Assembly: GCA_002286855.1 (NCBI GenBank)
Contig: NRSV01000030.1
Span: 1 to 64,000, forward strand
Direction of reading: 5' to 3'
Length of the DNA: 64,000 nucleotides
Source: Bipolaris cookei
Lineage: Eukaryota; Ascomycota; Dothideomycetes; Pleosporales; Pleosporaceae
Position numbers and translations under genes: made by a program. The notes under the pieces were generated by a model. It had not been told where the DNA came from and made no database searches. It saw only the letters and a list, made by a program, of their open reading frames with translations. This document shows, piece by piece, positions 18,602-29,200 of the stretch (positions within the stretch are counted from its first letter, which is position 1; every line of letters begins with the position of its first letter).

Positions 18602-21600
18602 TTACTTGATAGCCCATCGCTCCAGTAGGCTGAGTAATTTATTTAGTAGCCAGATTGTTTTCAGGGGTGAATTTAAGCTATTGGAGCTTGTCACGGTCTT
18701 TGTCGTCATCATCAATTTCCTTCTTGTTGTTGTCGTACTCCTTCCTATCAACATCGTCTCTTTTATCATCGTCATGCTCCTTCTTACCATTTCTATCTTC
18801 CTCACTATCGTTCTCCTTATTATTATCATCATCTTCCTCGCTTTATCATCTTCACTGGTATCACCATCTTCCTCGCTATCGTGATCTCCTCCGCTCTCTT
18901 TACCCTCGCTGTACTTATCATCGTAATCAGCATTGCCACTCAAACGGTTTAGTAAGCACAAAGGGCACCCGCAGTCTTGGTTGGGCGCGGGTAGATCTTT
19001 GTTCAGGCCCCAAGGATGGTAATCTCCTTTTGATTTCGGTTTTCTAGAGTTTTCAGCGCCCTCAGCCATTCTGGCTTGGTGGCTTGAGCCATGCCTTGGC
19101 GAAGGTCGATTCCTCATGCCTAGCCCGCCTCCACGATTCTTGACCTCAGAATTGTTGTCCAGTAACAACTGAATCACGTTTGAGTGATCGTCCGTGTGTG
19201 CCTGCCATATTGCACTTGTATCTTTAGTCCTATGATTGTCGACTAGGGCTTTTCGCTCTAGTAGTAGCCGGACAATTGATACGTGGCCGCCGGTAGATAC
19301 CTGATATAATGGATTTGCGTCGCCCCATGAGATGAAGTTGATTGCGGCCCCTCGCTGAAGCAATGGGTGGATGATGATTTGGTGGACTCCGGCGCATACA
19401 GTGGTCAATGCAGTCCGCGGCTCCCGGCCAGTTGTTGAAGCTGTCCAGTGAGCATTCCCTCGATGTTGTGTGTTCTGCAACATCTGTCTCATGAATTGAA
19501 GGCCTCTACCAGACACTAGATTTCCTGCCGATTCGACCCCTTGTATATCTGCAAGTACTTCAATGTGGCACTTGACGTTGGAGCTTAGGAGTAGCTTAAA
19601 AATGCCTTTGTGGCCGTACATACACGCCATGTACAGTCCTGGGCTAGTGATGCTCGGTTTGGCGCCTTTGCTTAGCAAGTACAAAACAATTTCTTTGTGG
19701 CCTCGTGCGCATGCCCCTTCGAATGATGCCCCAGAGAGCCCATGCTCCACAAACACTTTGACGACACCCAACTGGCCCTCAAGGCATGCTATCTGGAACG
19801 CACTGGTACAGAAGGAAGCATGTGGATTCGTATGCTCCAACAGCAATCTCACAACCTCTACATAGCCCCTTGCGGATGCCAGCTCTAAAGGATAGCCATA
19901 CGGTCCTTTGACGCCTGTCCTGGCCCCATTTCCCAGCAGAAATTTAACAGCAGTGCAGTCGCCTTTGACACATGCTAATGCCAGCGGGGTACCGTATATT
20001 CCAGTTAACACATTGATGTCAGCACCATTCCTTATCAGTCGTTTAATGGCCTCGTAGTTATGAACCGGAAATTTTCCTGCTTGTTTGATTTCGCCATAGT
20101 CATTCATATGCCTGTGATAGCCAGCATCGACAGCATAATAGACATAGAGATTATTGGACGCACGAATTGCGTCTCGCACATTGTCGAAAACGAAGTCTCT
20201 GTCTCCGACGTGAAGAATTCTACGCTTATCGTTGGGACCTACTTCGCATATGTGCATTCTTCCCGTTGAATCAGTTATAGCTACACGTGGGTCGAAGTCT
20301 TGTGTACTGCACAGTCTGGCTTGGACTTCTCTGGTGGGTTCGTTCCCGTCGTCGTTGGGAGAGTTGAAAATCTCCCCCCAATCCTTGGGAGAGTCAAGAA
20401 ACTCTTCAATCGCATTGAGAGAACTATACGCTTCATCCAGAAGTATCGGTGCTGCTATGCTGATATCTTGTTCTGGAGCAATAGGGGGGGCCTCTCCAAC
20501 TCGGTTCGCCAGAAAGTCGCCATTGATGATACCCATGGCTTCCACAAGATCTGGTTTGCGGCTGCTCTCTAGCCAGTCTTGATACGAATACCCTCCATAA
20601 CAGAGGTTGAGGAGGTCTTCCCTATTCAAGTTCGCATATTGGTCGATCCAAGTGCGTGCAGCAATCTCTCCCCCAGCGTTATCGGCAATGCAGATGTCTG
20701 ACTGTGGATACAGGCCTCCATGAATAGTTCTCAAATGAGAGGAAATGCCTTTCTCTTCAGATTCCCAGGGTTTCATCCTCGATGTCAAATATGCTGCAAC
20801 ATAATTTCCTGTTGGCAAAATGACATCGGGCAATCTCGTACAGGATGCAATCAATAGCCCTTTGTGAGCCCTTTTCAATTCCAAGGTTACGTCTATCAAG
20901 ACTCTGTCAAAGCGGGCCTCGAAAATTACATCCTCGGATACTATCCGCTCTCCATTTAGAGGGTTCCATGCTACGCCATTTTCCACATTGTACCCTAATC
21001 CGAGGCCGCTGTATCCAATTTCAAGTATGAAGTTATAATGGTTCTTTCCGATGTCCAAAAAGGAGGATATGTGTCTCATGGCCAGTATGTAGATCTGCTC
21101 ATAGCTTGGTGCATTGTTGAAATCAAAGGGTACCCCTTTTCGGGGTAACGAGTTTGATGGATATTCCTCCTTCAAAAGTTCCATCACAGCCTCAGGGGCA
21201 ATGACCATGATCAAAGGAGGAAACGAGTGCAGGTGTTCAGCTTCGAAGTAGTTTCGGCCATATACTCTAATGCATTCTTGTTCAATGGCCTCCCGAAGAG
21301 CGTCGAACGACTTGTAATGAAAATTGTAGCCCTTGAACACTGTTGGCTGAAACAGATGAAAACCTAAGCTTTTGCGATGGTTAATTCCTTGGAAAATGTG
21401 ATATGAGTAATAGGAAAAGACCTTCTTAAAGTCGTCGTCCCTCACATCTATTTGCAGTGTGACCCCAGTAGGATGAAGTAATTCCTTCCAAAATGTACTC
21501 AATAAATCCGACACAGTCTGGTCCGTCTTCTCAAATGATTTTGTGAAGTCGCGTTTGCTCAGATCAACTTTTCGATCAACTAGAAACATCTTGAAGATAT

Positions 21601-22342
21601 CGAAAACAGTCATGTCTTTCCATTGTTTGTCCTCTGCCGTAACACGAAAGGCTCCCTTTTCATGGGCCACAATTGTCTTATCTAGCCGGTCAAACACAAA
21701 CGAGTCAAGCTCGTGAAGGTAATATCCGTGGTTTACTCCATTCTCGATCGCAGCCGCAGAATTGTCAATAATGCCCTGAGCACGGTCGTAGAGTGCGCGA
21801 TGGCAGAATACGTAGCCAAACTCATGGTCCAGAGTCGGCTCGTCGGGATTCAGAAGGGTACGGCGGAGGAGATCCGGAGGACAATAAAATTGCTTCTGTC
21901 TGCTCCATTTGAAGCCTCTTGGAAGAACAGGATCCTCTCTTTGGTTTGGGAATGCTCTTATATGACTATTGTCGGGACAGGGAGTTCCTTCCATCCGTTG
22001 TTTTTTTGCGACAAAACGATCCACTGCTTCTTTCCATTTTATCCATTTTACGTCTTTGGGGTCGACTTCGTCTTTGCTGTACATGACTGCAATGCGACTT
22101 GGAATCGGAAAGGGAATCCGTTCCCACAAGTAGGGACCTGATGTCGTGTGACACGAGCATTTTAGAATACTCAATTCCCGCCGCAGTACGGCCGGCCGTG
22201 CGGGCATAGCTTCTGCGCGAACTGCGTGGCCGTATCTGGAGATAGCGGAGACGATAGCGGAGATGATCCCTAAGTCTTCACTGTTCGCCGCCGCTTCCTC
22301 GGCAGACAGGCCCCACTGACTGACGTGGTTGTCTGGATACAT
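18602..22342 (-). CDS. GDPD/PLC-like phosphodiesterase domain protein with ankyrin repeats
   Basis: A single exon of 1246 residues from the first in-frame ATG (22342); the open frame extends to 22453 but only from a GTG. Around residues 180-230 it shows CHRA (His-Arg), then NS, HELD (Glu-x-Asp) and VAHEKGAFRVT. The order and spacing match the metal-binding and catalytic positions of glycerophosphodiester phosphodiesterase/PLC-like TIM barrels. A barrel-like region continues to about residue 560 (DRVLIDVTLELKRAHKGLLIAS). About residues 815-1095 form ankyrin repeats (GTPLALACVKGDCTAVKFLL and others). An acidic Ser/Glu/Asp tail follows, whose last 60 or so residues turn Met/Ile/Arg/Thr-rich, as if read in the wrong frame. 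Function is inferred: a lipid or phosphodiester-hydrolysing enzyme with an ankyrin interaction module. No signal peptide is visible. The gene sits alone between transposons. Confidence 0.6.
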   Translation of the reverse strand: MYPDNHVSQWGLSAEEAAANSEDLGIISAIVSAISRYGHAVRAEAMPARPAVLRRELSILKCSCHTTSGPYLWERIPFPIPSRIAVMYSKDEVDPKDVKWIKWKEAVDRFVAKKQRMEGTPCPDNSHIRAFPNQREDPVLPRGFKWSRQKQFYCPPDLLRRTLLNPDEPTLDHEFGYVFCHRALYDRAQGIIDNSAAAIENGVNHGYYLHELDSFVFDRLDKTIVAHEKGAFRVTAEDKQWKDMTVFDIFKMFLVDRKVDLSKRDFTKSFEKTDQTVSDLLSTFWKELLHPTGVTLQIDVRDDDFKKVFSYYSYHIFQGINHRKSLGFHLFQPTVFKGYNFHYKSFDALREAIEQECIRVYGRNYFEAEHLHSFPPLIMVIAPEAVMELLKEEYPSNSLPRKGVPFDFNNAPSYEQIYILAMRHISSFLDIGKNHYNFILEIGYSGLGLGYNVENGVAWNPLNGERIVSEDVIFEARFDRVLIDVTLELKRAHKGLLIASCTRLPDVILPTGNYVAAYLTSRMKPWESEEKGISSHLRTIHGGLYPQSDICIADNAGGEIAARTWIDQYANLNREDLLNLCYGGYSYQDWLESSRKPDLVEAMGIINGDFLANRVGEAPPIAPEQDISIAAPILLDEAYSSLNAIEEFLDSPKDWGEIFNSPNDDGNEPTREVQARLCSTQDFDPRVAITDSTGRMHICEVGPNDKRRILHVGDRDFVFDNVRDAIRASNNLYVYYAVDAGYHRHMNDYGEIKQAGKFPVHNYEAIKRLIRNGADINVLTGIYGTPLALACVKGDCTAVKFLLGNGARTGVKGPYGYPLELASARGYVEVVRLLLEHTNPHASFCTSAFQIACLEGQLGVVKVFVEHGLSGASFEGACARGHKEIVLYLLSKGAKPSITSPGLYMACMYGHKGIFKLLLSSNVKCHIEVLADIQGVESAGNLVSGRGLQFMRQMLQNTQHRGNAHWTASTTGREPRTALTTVCAGVHQIIIHPLLQRGAAINFISWGDANPLYQVSTGGHVSIVRLLLERKALVDNHRTKDTSAIWQAHTDDHSNVIQLLLDNNSEVKNRGGGLGMRNRPSPRHGSSHQARMAEGAENSRKPKSKGDYHPWGLNKDLPAPNQDCGCPLCLLNRLSGNADYDDKYSEGKESGGDHDSEEDGDTSEDDKARKMMIIIRRTIVRKIEMVRRSMTMIKETMLIGRSTTTTRRKLMMTTKTVTSSNSLNSPLKTIWLLNKLLSLLERWAIK

Positions 22343-22802
22343 CCTCTGGTGGTGGGAGCGGGCGTCCTGTGCATTGACAGAGGCGGTACGCGCGGCATCG
22401 TGCCGCTGGTGCTGATGAGGTGGATCCAGGATCTTGTTGGCGTGCCCATCCACAGTACTAGCATCTTGGCTGCTCTGTCACTATTCACATATGCAGTGTG
22501 ATCAGTAATACACCCTTGCCCGGCTAAGCATTGCCCATTCGGAATCACCAGCGGTTATCTCCTTGGCATGCGTCCTTGAGTATGGATTCTTACTGTGGTT
22601 ACCGGCAAAAGTTTTGTAAGTGGAGACGCTAAAAATGACAATCGGGTTCTCCATCAGATAACTCTATGCCGAATATAGTAAAGAAAAATACCACTAGGCT
22701 GTTCTTAGCAATCTCAACGGAAGCCACACTGTATATAGTATAGCTCTTATACTCTAGCCCAGACTGTATCGCCCCTTACTACTATTATTCCATTAAAGTA
22801 TA
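22343..22802. other. Upstream region of the ankyrin gene and a LINE tail
   Basis: Holds the probable 5' region of the minus-strand ankyrin gene. Near its right end is ACTATTATTCCATTA (about 22780-22797), which matches the 3' tail of the LINE family read on the minus strand, directly next to the pogo end at 22803. Confidence 0.4.
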
Positions 22803-23612
22803 ACGTACCTCACGAGTTCGCGGTCCACACGGGTTCGCGGTCCACACGGGTTCGCGGTCTACTTTTGCTAAGACCACATTAAAACTACTACGTTATAGCC
22901 CAGAATAGCCCACTTTGGGCCTATATAGTGCAATGCGGTACGAGATATCATTCAGAGGCTACTTCTACTACTTTCTTACACGTTCGCGCGTTATGCCTAG
23001 TCATATTGCACCGTCTACACCGTCGTTGAGATGGTTCACCCACTTCAGCGCGCTTCTGCTTCTTTGCCTTCTTCCCATCACTACGCGCGCCAAAGTCCCG
23101 AAGAGCGGCTAAGCGCGCCCTATCTTCAACTATTAAAGTCCCCTCTTCCTGAACCCGCTTCCTTTTGTGCGATTTTCGTCGCGTTGCAGCTTCATTTGCC
23201 GCCTTAAGCTGAGCTATCTCCCGTTGCGCCAACACCAGCTTATGCGCGATAATAGCTGCCCCCTTTGAGACCTTCTCAGAGGCCTCCACAATAGACGTTG
23301 GCGAACTATTAGTATGCCTTTGAATCCTCTGCTTCACCAGCGTCGATTGCGACCCTAATTTTAGGGTATTACTAGTGGTTCGCGACACCCAGGGCTGGTT
23401 ATTAACAGGTAGGGGTGATGGAGTGCGCAACTGGACATCAAGGGTGGACATAATCCGTTCTGGGTCAAAGGGGACCAATCCAGCGCCTCGAAACCCTTAG
23501 ACATTACTAGAAGCAAATGAGGCGTCAAAGGTCCGCTTAAAGCAAGGTAGAAACTCTTGTTTAGTAATGTGGCTAATCTGGCTGCGCATGAGTGATTCGA
23601 CTTGGCGTCCAT
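22803..23612 (-). mobile_element. Truncated pogo-like element
   Basis: The end ACGTACCTCACGAG at 22803 is preceded by TA and followed by three tandem 17-bp units of CACGGGTTCGCGGTCCA type (22811-22860), a different sub-terminal repeat from the neighbouring families. Minus-strand coding (23612 to 22948, with one frameshift near 23470) gives the transposase region after the DDE domain (KGFRGAGLVPFDPERI), a coiled coil (LKAANEAATRRKSHKRKR) and a CCHC knuckle (CRRCNMTRHNARTC). The N-terminal part and the other end are missing, cut off by the LINE that begins at 23613. Confidence 0.75.
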
Positions 23613-24717
23613 ATTATTAATTCCATTTATAGTCTTGTATCAGCCGTTGGCTATGTAAGACTTTGGCCAAAGGCCGTTCTATCTAGTTCTTATTTACAAT
23701 TTGGAGGTTTCTGCTATAGAGTGTAGCTAGGGTGCTTCGGCCTTTATCTAGCTCAGCTATTACTAGCTTTCTAGATGCCTGGTGCTAAAGAGCAGTTTGG
23801 TGACAGGGAGAGATGTAGGGCGGCTAAGCTGCCTTCCAGCGAGCTCTCTAGAGGGAAAGGAAATAGTACTAATAAACGCAAATAAAAGCAAACGTGTTTT
23901 TCTTCTTTTTCTTTCTTTCTTGCTGTTTTCTTTCTTGTTTTTATTCTTTTCTAGTCTTCCTGGCCTAGGTACCACTTTCTTGTTCCTATCTTCGTACTAG
24001 TAATAAAAGCTAAGGTAGCTTCTATACCACACGAAGTATGGAGTAAGAGTGGGAGTTTAAGTACTTTTTGGCCTAGAGTCTTTTTAAGCTGGTTTCTTTC
24101 TGCACTATAGAAGCCGCAGTATAGAAGTAGATGCTCTGCTGTTTGTGGTCTCCCACATTGGCAGGGGTCTGTTTCTCTTCTATTTACTCTCTTTAGGTAG
24201 GAGTTAAAGTATCCGTGTCCTATCTTAAGGGAGTAGAAAGAGCTTGAAATATCTCTTTTCGTGCCTCTTAGGATTGCTAGTTGGTTTTGGAGCTTTAGAT
24301 CGAAGATAGCTCCGTAGCTGGTCTTCTTTTCTCTTGCTTTTTCCCTATACTTTCTCCACTCTTCTGCTTGGCTAGCTCGTTGGAGGAGCTTGATCTTGGT
24401 GCCTAGGAAGGCTAGGCTTGTTTGCGATATTTTTGGTGTTTGTTTTGTAGCTTCTTTTGCTAAGGAGTCTGCTTTTTCGTTTCCTTCTATGTCTGTGTGG
24501 CCTGGCGCCCATTTCAAGAAGATCTTTGATCTTTTGTTACGGATAGCTTTTGCTGCTTTTTGGCACCGAATCACCCACTGCTGGCCGGGCTTATCTGATA
24601 GGCTTTGGAGCCTGTAGATTGCGGCCTGGTTGTCAGCGTAAACGTGGATGTTTTGGTCTTTTTGGGCTGTTTTAGCAGCGTACTCGAAGGCCATTGTAAT
24701 TCCTTCAAGCTCTCCAG
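23613..24717 (-). mobile_element. LINE (Tad1-like) RNase H to 3' end, truncated
   Basis: On the minus strand this holds an open frame of at least 247 residues (24717 to 23951). It encodes RNase H (VYADNQAA, then WAPGHTDIEGNEKADSLAKEA with the conserved His, Glu and Asp) and a C-terminal CQCG-x-QTAEHLLLYC knuckle, followed by the 3' UTR and an ATTAAT tail at 23613. The upstream reverse transcriptase is absent because the sequence is cut at 24717 by the Gypsy LTR. It is the longest copy of the LINE family in the window and the coding part shown has no stops. Confidence 0.85.
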
Positions 24718-24974
24718 TGATAGGCTAGAGCCTAGTTGGTGTGTTGTTCCTTGATGGAATCTCGGCCTGCTCCTAAAATCCGGATGCCACCTAGAGCTCC
24801 GAGTCTCGCCGAGACTCGGCGCGCTCTGACCGACAACCGGAGCGACTAGGTCCTACTGGCTCGATTGTGCACGGGCAGCTAGCACTATAGATAGCTACGT
24901 AGCTCAGAAGCTCAGTTCTCTATTGAATACAATCTTGTTACCAGGCATCGGCAACCTTTGCGCAGTCCCTCACA
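24718..24974 (+). repeat. 5' LTR
   Basis: A 257-bp repeat starting TGATAGGC and ending CCCTCACA, nearly identical to 30150-30410. It contains a 9-bp-arm hairpin (CCGAGTCTC and GAGACTCGG near 24803-24823). No tRNA-type primer-binding site is obvious just downstream. Confidence 0.9.
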
Positions 24975-24989
24975 TTTTGTATTCGATCT

Positions 24990-25285
24990 CCCTCGAGCAG
25001 CTGGTGTGGCTGTCCCCCAGTGCTCTATCAACGGAAAATTGCAAGACCTGCTTCCAAGCAGTGAGCACGACAACGGAACGAACTACGAGGATTACTCCAA
25101 GGTAGTAATAGATAGCTAGTGTGGCCGCCCCCCAGTACCTAGCGAACGATCAAGCGACAACACGATCGCAAGATTTATTTTTACGCAGAAAACAAAGCGA
25201 CAACGGAACGGACTACTAAGGGTTACCTTGAAGTAGTAACAGGTAGCTGGTGTGACCGTCCCCAGTACTTAACGAGAGCGATGCT
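24990..25285 (+). repeat. Leader tandem repeats of the Gypsy element
   Basis: The untranslated leader between the LTR and gag contains three diverged units around GCTGGTGTGGCTGTCCCCCAGT (near 25000, 25118 and 25250). Two of them are preceded by CAACGGAACG-ACTAC segments. The meaning is unknown; packaging or internal-initiation roles would be speculation. Confidence 0.5.
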
Positions 25286-25329
25286 AGTGTAGGAACCACA
25301 ACGGTTGAACACCTACCCAAGCAATCAAG

Positions 25330-26286
25330 ATGGAAACGAACAGTTCTTACGAGGCCCCAGGAGCACAACAAGGGCATGAAGAACATTCACAACCACCGGA
25401 TGCAAACACTATGCCGATGATGCAACAGACGATGCAGCAAATGATGCAACAGATGATGCAACAAATGAACGAGCTCATGACACGAATGGAGAGGGTTGAG
25501 AAGAAGGAACCGAGTGCAGCAACCACTAACCCCACATCAACTACGCCAGTGGTTACGCCTCCGTCAGCCCCTAGCCACTCGTATCAGCAGAAAGGACTAA
25601 AGGATCCAGAAGCGTTCGATGGTACTCGAAGCCAGTACCTGTCATGGAAATACCAAATCGAAGCGAAGCTGAGGTCAGAACCTCAACGATTTCACACGAA
25701 CCAATTGGCAATCGATTACACTTTCAGCCGTACTACAGGTAATGCCAAGTTACGAATTTTCCCTTGGGTATCATTGCATGCAGCTTCAAGCACTGTCGAC
25801 GAGTTCTTCAAATACCTCGACGGCGCCTACAAGGAAGCGCTTACTGCCAGTTTGTCCGATCACGCCATCCTTAAGAGCATGTTCCTGAACTCTTTGACCC
25901 ATGAGTTGCGCGTGGCCCTTGCAGGCACCATATTCCCAGAAGACACAACGATCGAGGAAATGCAGTCGCACGTTGCTGCTGTCTCAGAAAATCTCTGGCG
26001 CCTCAAACTGAGGAACAAAAAGAAGACCACCTCGCCGTTATATGGCTCAATCCCTAGGATCCCATCTCCAGACGCCATGGACTGGGAACCAAGTCGAACA
26101 CAGACTCAACGAGCCAAATGGGTCTCGCAGAAAGAGATTGACCGAAGACAGGAAGAAGGATTGTGTTTTCGCTGTGGCATCAAAGGGCACCTCATCAATT
26201 CCTGCAGACAAAAGCCTGCACAGAAGCCAGCTCATCAGCCAATTCGAGCTGCAAAGACAACAAGGAAGAGAAAGGAATCGATGTAA
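25330..26286 (+). CDS. Gypsy Gag protein
   Basis: A 318-residue nucleocapsid/capsid protein that packages the element RNA. It has a Met/Gln-rich repeat near residues 33-52, a central Gag region (KDPEAFDGTRSQYLSWKYQIEAKL, typical of fungal Gypsy Gag) and a C-terminal CCHC knuckle (CFRCGIKGHLINSC, about residues 280-293). The ATG at 25330 is the first after the leader. Pol lies in the +1 frame relative to gag and that frame is already open inside gag, so expression by +1 frameshift or reinitiation is likely. I cannot tell which, nor whether the TAA at 26284 is the natural end. Confidence 0.85.
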   Translation: METNSSYEAPGAQQGHEEHSQPPDANTMPMMQQTMQQMMQQMMQQMNELMTRMERVEKKEPSAATTNPTSTTPVVTPPSAPSHSYQQKGLKDPEAFDGTRSQYLSWKYQIEAKLRSEPQRFHTNQLAIDYTFSRTTGNAKLRIFPWVSLHAASSTVDEFFKYLDGAYKEALTASLSDHAILKSMFLNSLTHELRVALAGTIFPEDTTIEEMQSHVAAVSENLWRLKLRNKKKTTSPLYGSIPRIPSPDAMDWEPSRTQTQRAKWVSQKEIDRRQEEGLCFRCGIKGHLINSCRQKPAQKPAHQPIRAAKTTRKRKESM

Positions 26287-26287
26287 G

Positions 26288-29200
26288 ATTATGGCGGTCT
26301 TGACAACACAACAGCGGTTGACTCGGACAGCGAGGCGGAAAAGAGTAGCTCCTGATCAAAGACACGATCAGGAGCATGCACGAGCAAGCAAGGACACGAT
26401 GGAAGAATGGGGGAAGTTCAAGAAAGAGCACATGCTAGCACCACCGATGACAATACATGTACTAGTCAATCAATCCAAGTTCACGTCAGCACTGATTGAC
26501 TCTGGGTGCCTCTCTTAGGCTCCCATTACCCGTTCTTTCGTACGACGAGCCAAACTCGAGCGCATACCTATTCCACGCAAGCCGATTGTGGGTGTCAACA
26601 ATCAAGTGAGTTGGGTAGACGAAGTCGGAAAATTTTCATTCGATATGAGCGGCTACACAGAGACTGGATTCGCATACGTTACGCCAAACGACGCGGAGGA
26701 GGACATTATCCTAGGACGCCCATGGATGAACCGGAACAAAGTCGCAATTGCTCCCGCAAAGAAGTCAATATACTTGCACGCCTTAGGAATCAGAATTCGC
26801 AGCCAAGAAGACAAGGCTCACCCGCTCGAAATCCGAGAAGTGGGCGCGACCGAGTTTCAGAGACTGATGCACCTTGCACTACGCAAGAAGCAGAACCCGC
26901 AAGAAGTCGTCCAAATATTTGCTGCCTCTTTAGCAGATATCAATAAGGCTCTGGCACCTAAGCCGAAAGTAGACGTCCTCTCCTTGGTTCCCGAACGTTG
27001 GCGAAAGCACCTCGCGCTCTTTGACCCTAAGGAAGCAAACAAGTTACCGCCTCACCGTCCTGGAATTGATCACGCATTGGAACTGGAAGAGAAAGACGAG
27101 AAAAATCCGGAAGCCCCGTGGGGACCTTTGTACAACATGTCGAGAGGAGAGCTCTTGGTGTTACGGAAAGAGCTCATATCTCTTCTTGACAAAGGCTTTA
27201 TAAGAGCAAGCAACTCCCCCGCTGCGTCACCGGTGTTATTTGCGAAGAAACCAGGAGGAGGACTGCGACTTTGCGTTGATTACTGAGCGTTGAATGCCTT
27301 GACGAAGAAGGACCGGTATCTTTTGCCGCTAATTCAAGAGACGTTAAACAACATCTCAAAAGCTAAATGGTTCACGAAGCTGGATGTTATCGCAGCCTTC
27401 CACAAGATTCGAATCCGGGAAGGAGATGAGTGGCTTACGGCTTTCCGCACACGTTTTGGACTATTTGAATGGCTAGTTACTCCATTTGGCATGGCAAACG
27501 CCCCGAGCACCTTCCAACGATACATTAACTGGACTCTTCGCGAATACCTAGATGACTTCTGCACAGCTTACTTGGACGACGTGCTTATCTATACCGACGG
27601 TTCTCTCCGGCAACATCGTGAACATGTCGACAAGGTCCTCACACGGCTTGGGAAAGCTGGTCTATATGTGGACATCAAGAAATGTGAATTTGAAGTAAAG
27701 ACGACAAAGTATCTTGGTTTTATCATCGAAGCTGGGAAGGGCACTCGCATGGATCCTGAAAAGATCAAGGCTATCAAGGAGTGGGAAGCGCCAAGAACAG
27801 TGAAAGGAGTACGAAGTTTTCTAGGATTCGCCAACTTCTACAGACGGTTTATTCGGAACTTTGGCCAGATTGTCGCCCCTCTCACTAGACTCACAGGTGA
27901 TGTTAGTTTTCGATGGACAGCAGAAGAACAGAAAGCTTTCGACACGCTGAAAGAGGCCTTCGTTTCTGAACCAGTGTTAGCCCAGTTTCAACCAGACCGC
28001 GAAACCGTGATGGAGTGTGATTCGTCCGGTTATGTTACAGCTGGGGTGTTATCCCAATACGACGACAACGATATCCTGCGCCCTTGCGCCTACTTTTCGA
28101 AGAAGAACACACCAGCGGAATGTAACTATGAAATCCACGACAAGGAATTGCTGGCTGTGATTCGAGGACTTGAAGAATGGGATGCTGAGCTTCGATCGGT
28201 AGAGAAATTCACGGTAATCACTGATCACAAGAATCTTGAGTACTTCATGAAACCACAAATGTTGAACGAAAGACAAGTCCGATGGTCGCTCATCTTGGGC
28301 AGGTACAATATGGAAATTCTCTACAGGCCAGGCAAGCAAAACATTCGAGCAGACACACTATCTCGACGGGAGCAGGACATGCCTGCAGATGTCAAGGATG
28401 AGAGACTGCAGAAGAGACTGATCCAGGTCCTAAAGCCTACCGCGTCATGTTACGAAGAAGTGGAAGAAAAGGACCTGATCGTTATGTCTGCAAGACTGCG
28501 CGCGCTACCAGCTGACACCCGAAGACACGACAACGAAGAAGTGCAGTACGAGCATGATATCGAGAGTCTCTGGGGGCAAGCACTGGATAACGATCATACG
28601 TACCAGGAAGCCCGGCAAGCAGTGGCAAGTCAGCAACGGCGATTTCCTATCGCACTCCAGATCAAGTGCTCAATTGCTGAATGCAAAGTCGAAAACCAGA
28701 TGTTGTACTACCGAGACCGGAAATGGGTACCTAACCACGAACCGCTGCGAACGTCCATCATCGAGCAGGTCCACACATCTGTTGTTACAGGCCATCCCGG
28801 CAGAGAAATCACGTACAAGATGATTGCAAGAGACTTTTTCTGGCCTGGAATGTCTAATGATATTCGACGATACATACGGAACTGCGATACATGCGGGAGG
28901 ACAAAACCATGGAGGGAAGGTCTCCAGGGCCTACTAAAACCTCTTCCGGTACCTGAGCAAATCTGGAAAGAAATCTCGATTGACTTCATCGACGGGTTAC
29001 CAGAGAGTCAAGGTAAAACGAGCCTGATGGTCGTCACCGACCGCCTTAGCAAAGATGTAGTATTCGTGCCGCTAGCGAACACGGAAACGGAAACAGTGGT
29101 ACAGGCTTTCATTACGTACGTGGTTGCATACCACTGGATTCCCGATGCAATCACGTCAGACCGAGGTACTCAGTTCGTTAGTGTCCTCTGGCGAAGACTT

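Noticed and set aside
18606..18884. Plus-strand hydrophobic frame resembling a membrane protein
   Set aside because: It is the antisense of the Asp/Glu-rich tail of the ankyrin gene; complement of GAT/GAC-rich DNA reads as Ile/Val/Leu/Phe.
22343..22453. Upstream extension of the ankyrin protein to 22453
   Set aside because: The extension begins with GTG and contains no ATG; nuclear fungal genes normally start at ATG, so the first in-frame ATG at 22342 is used.
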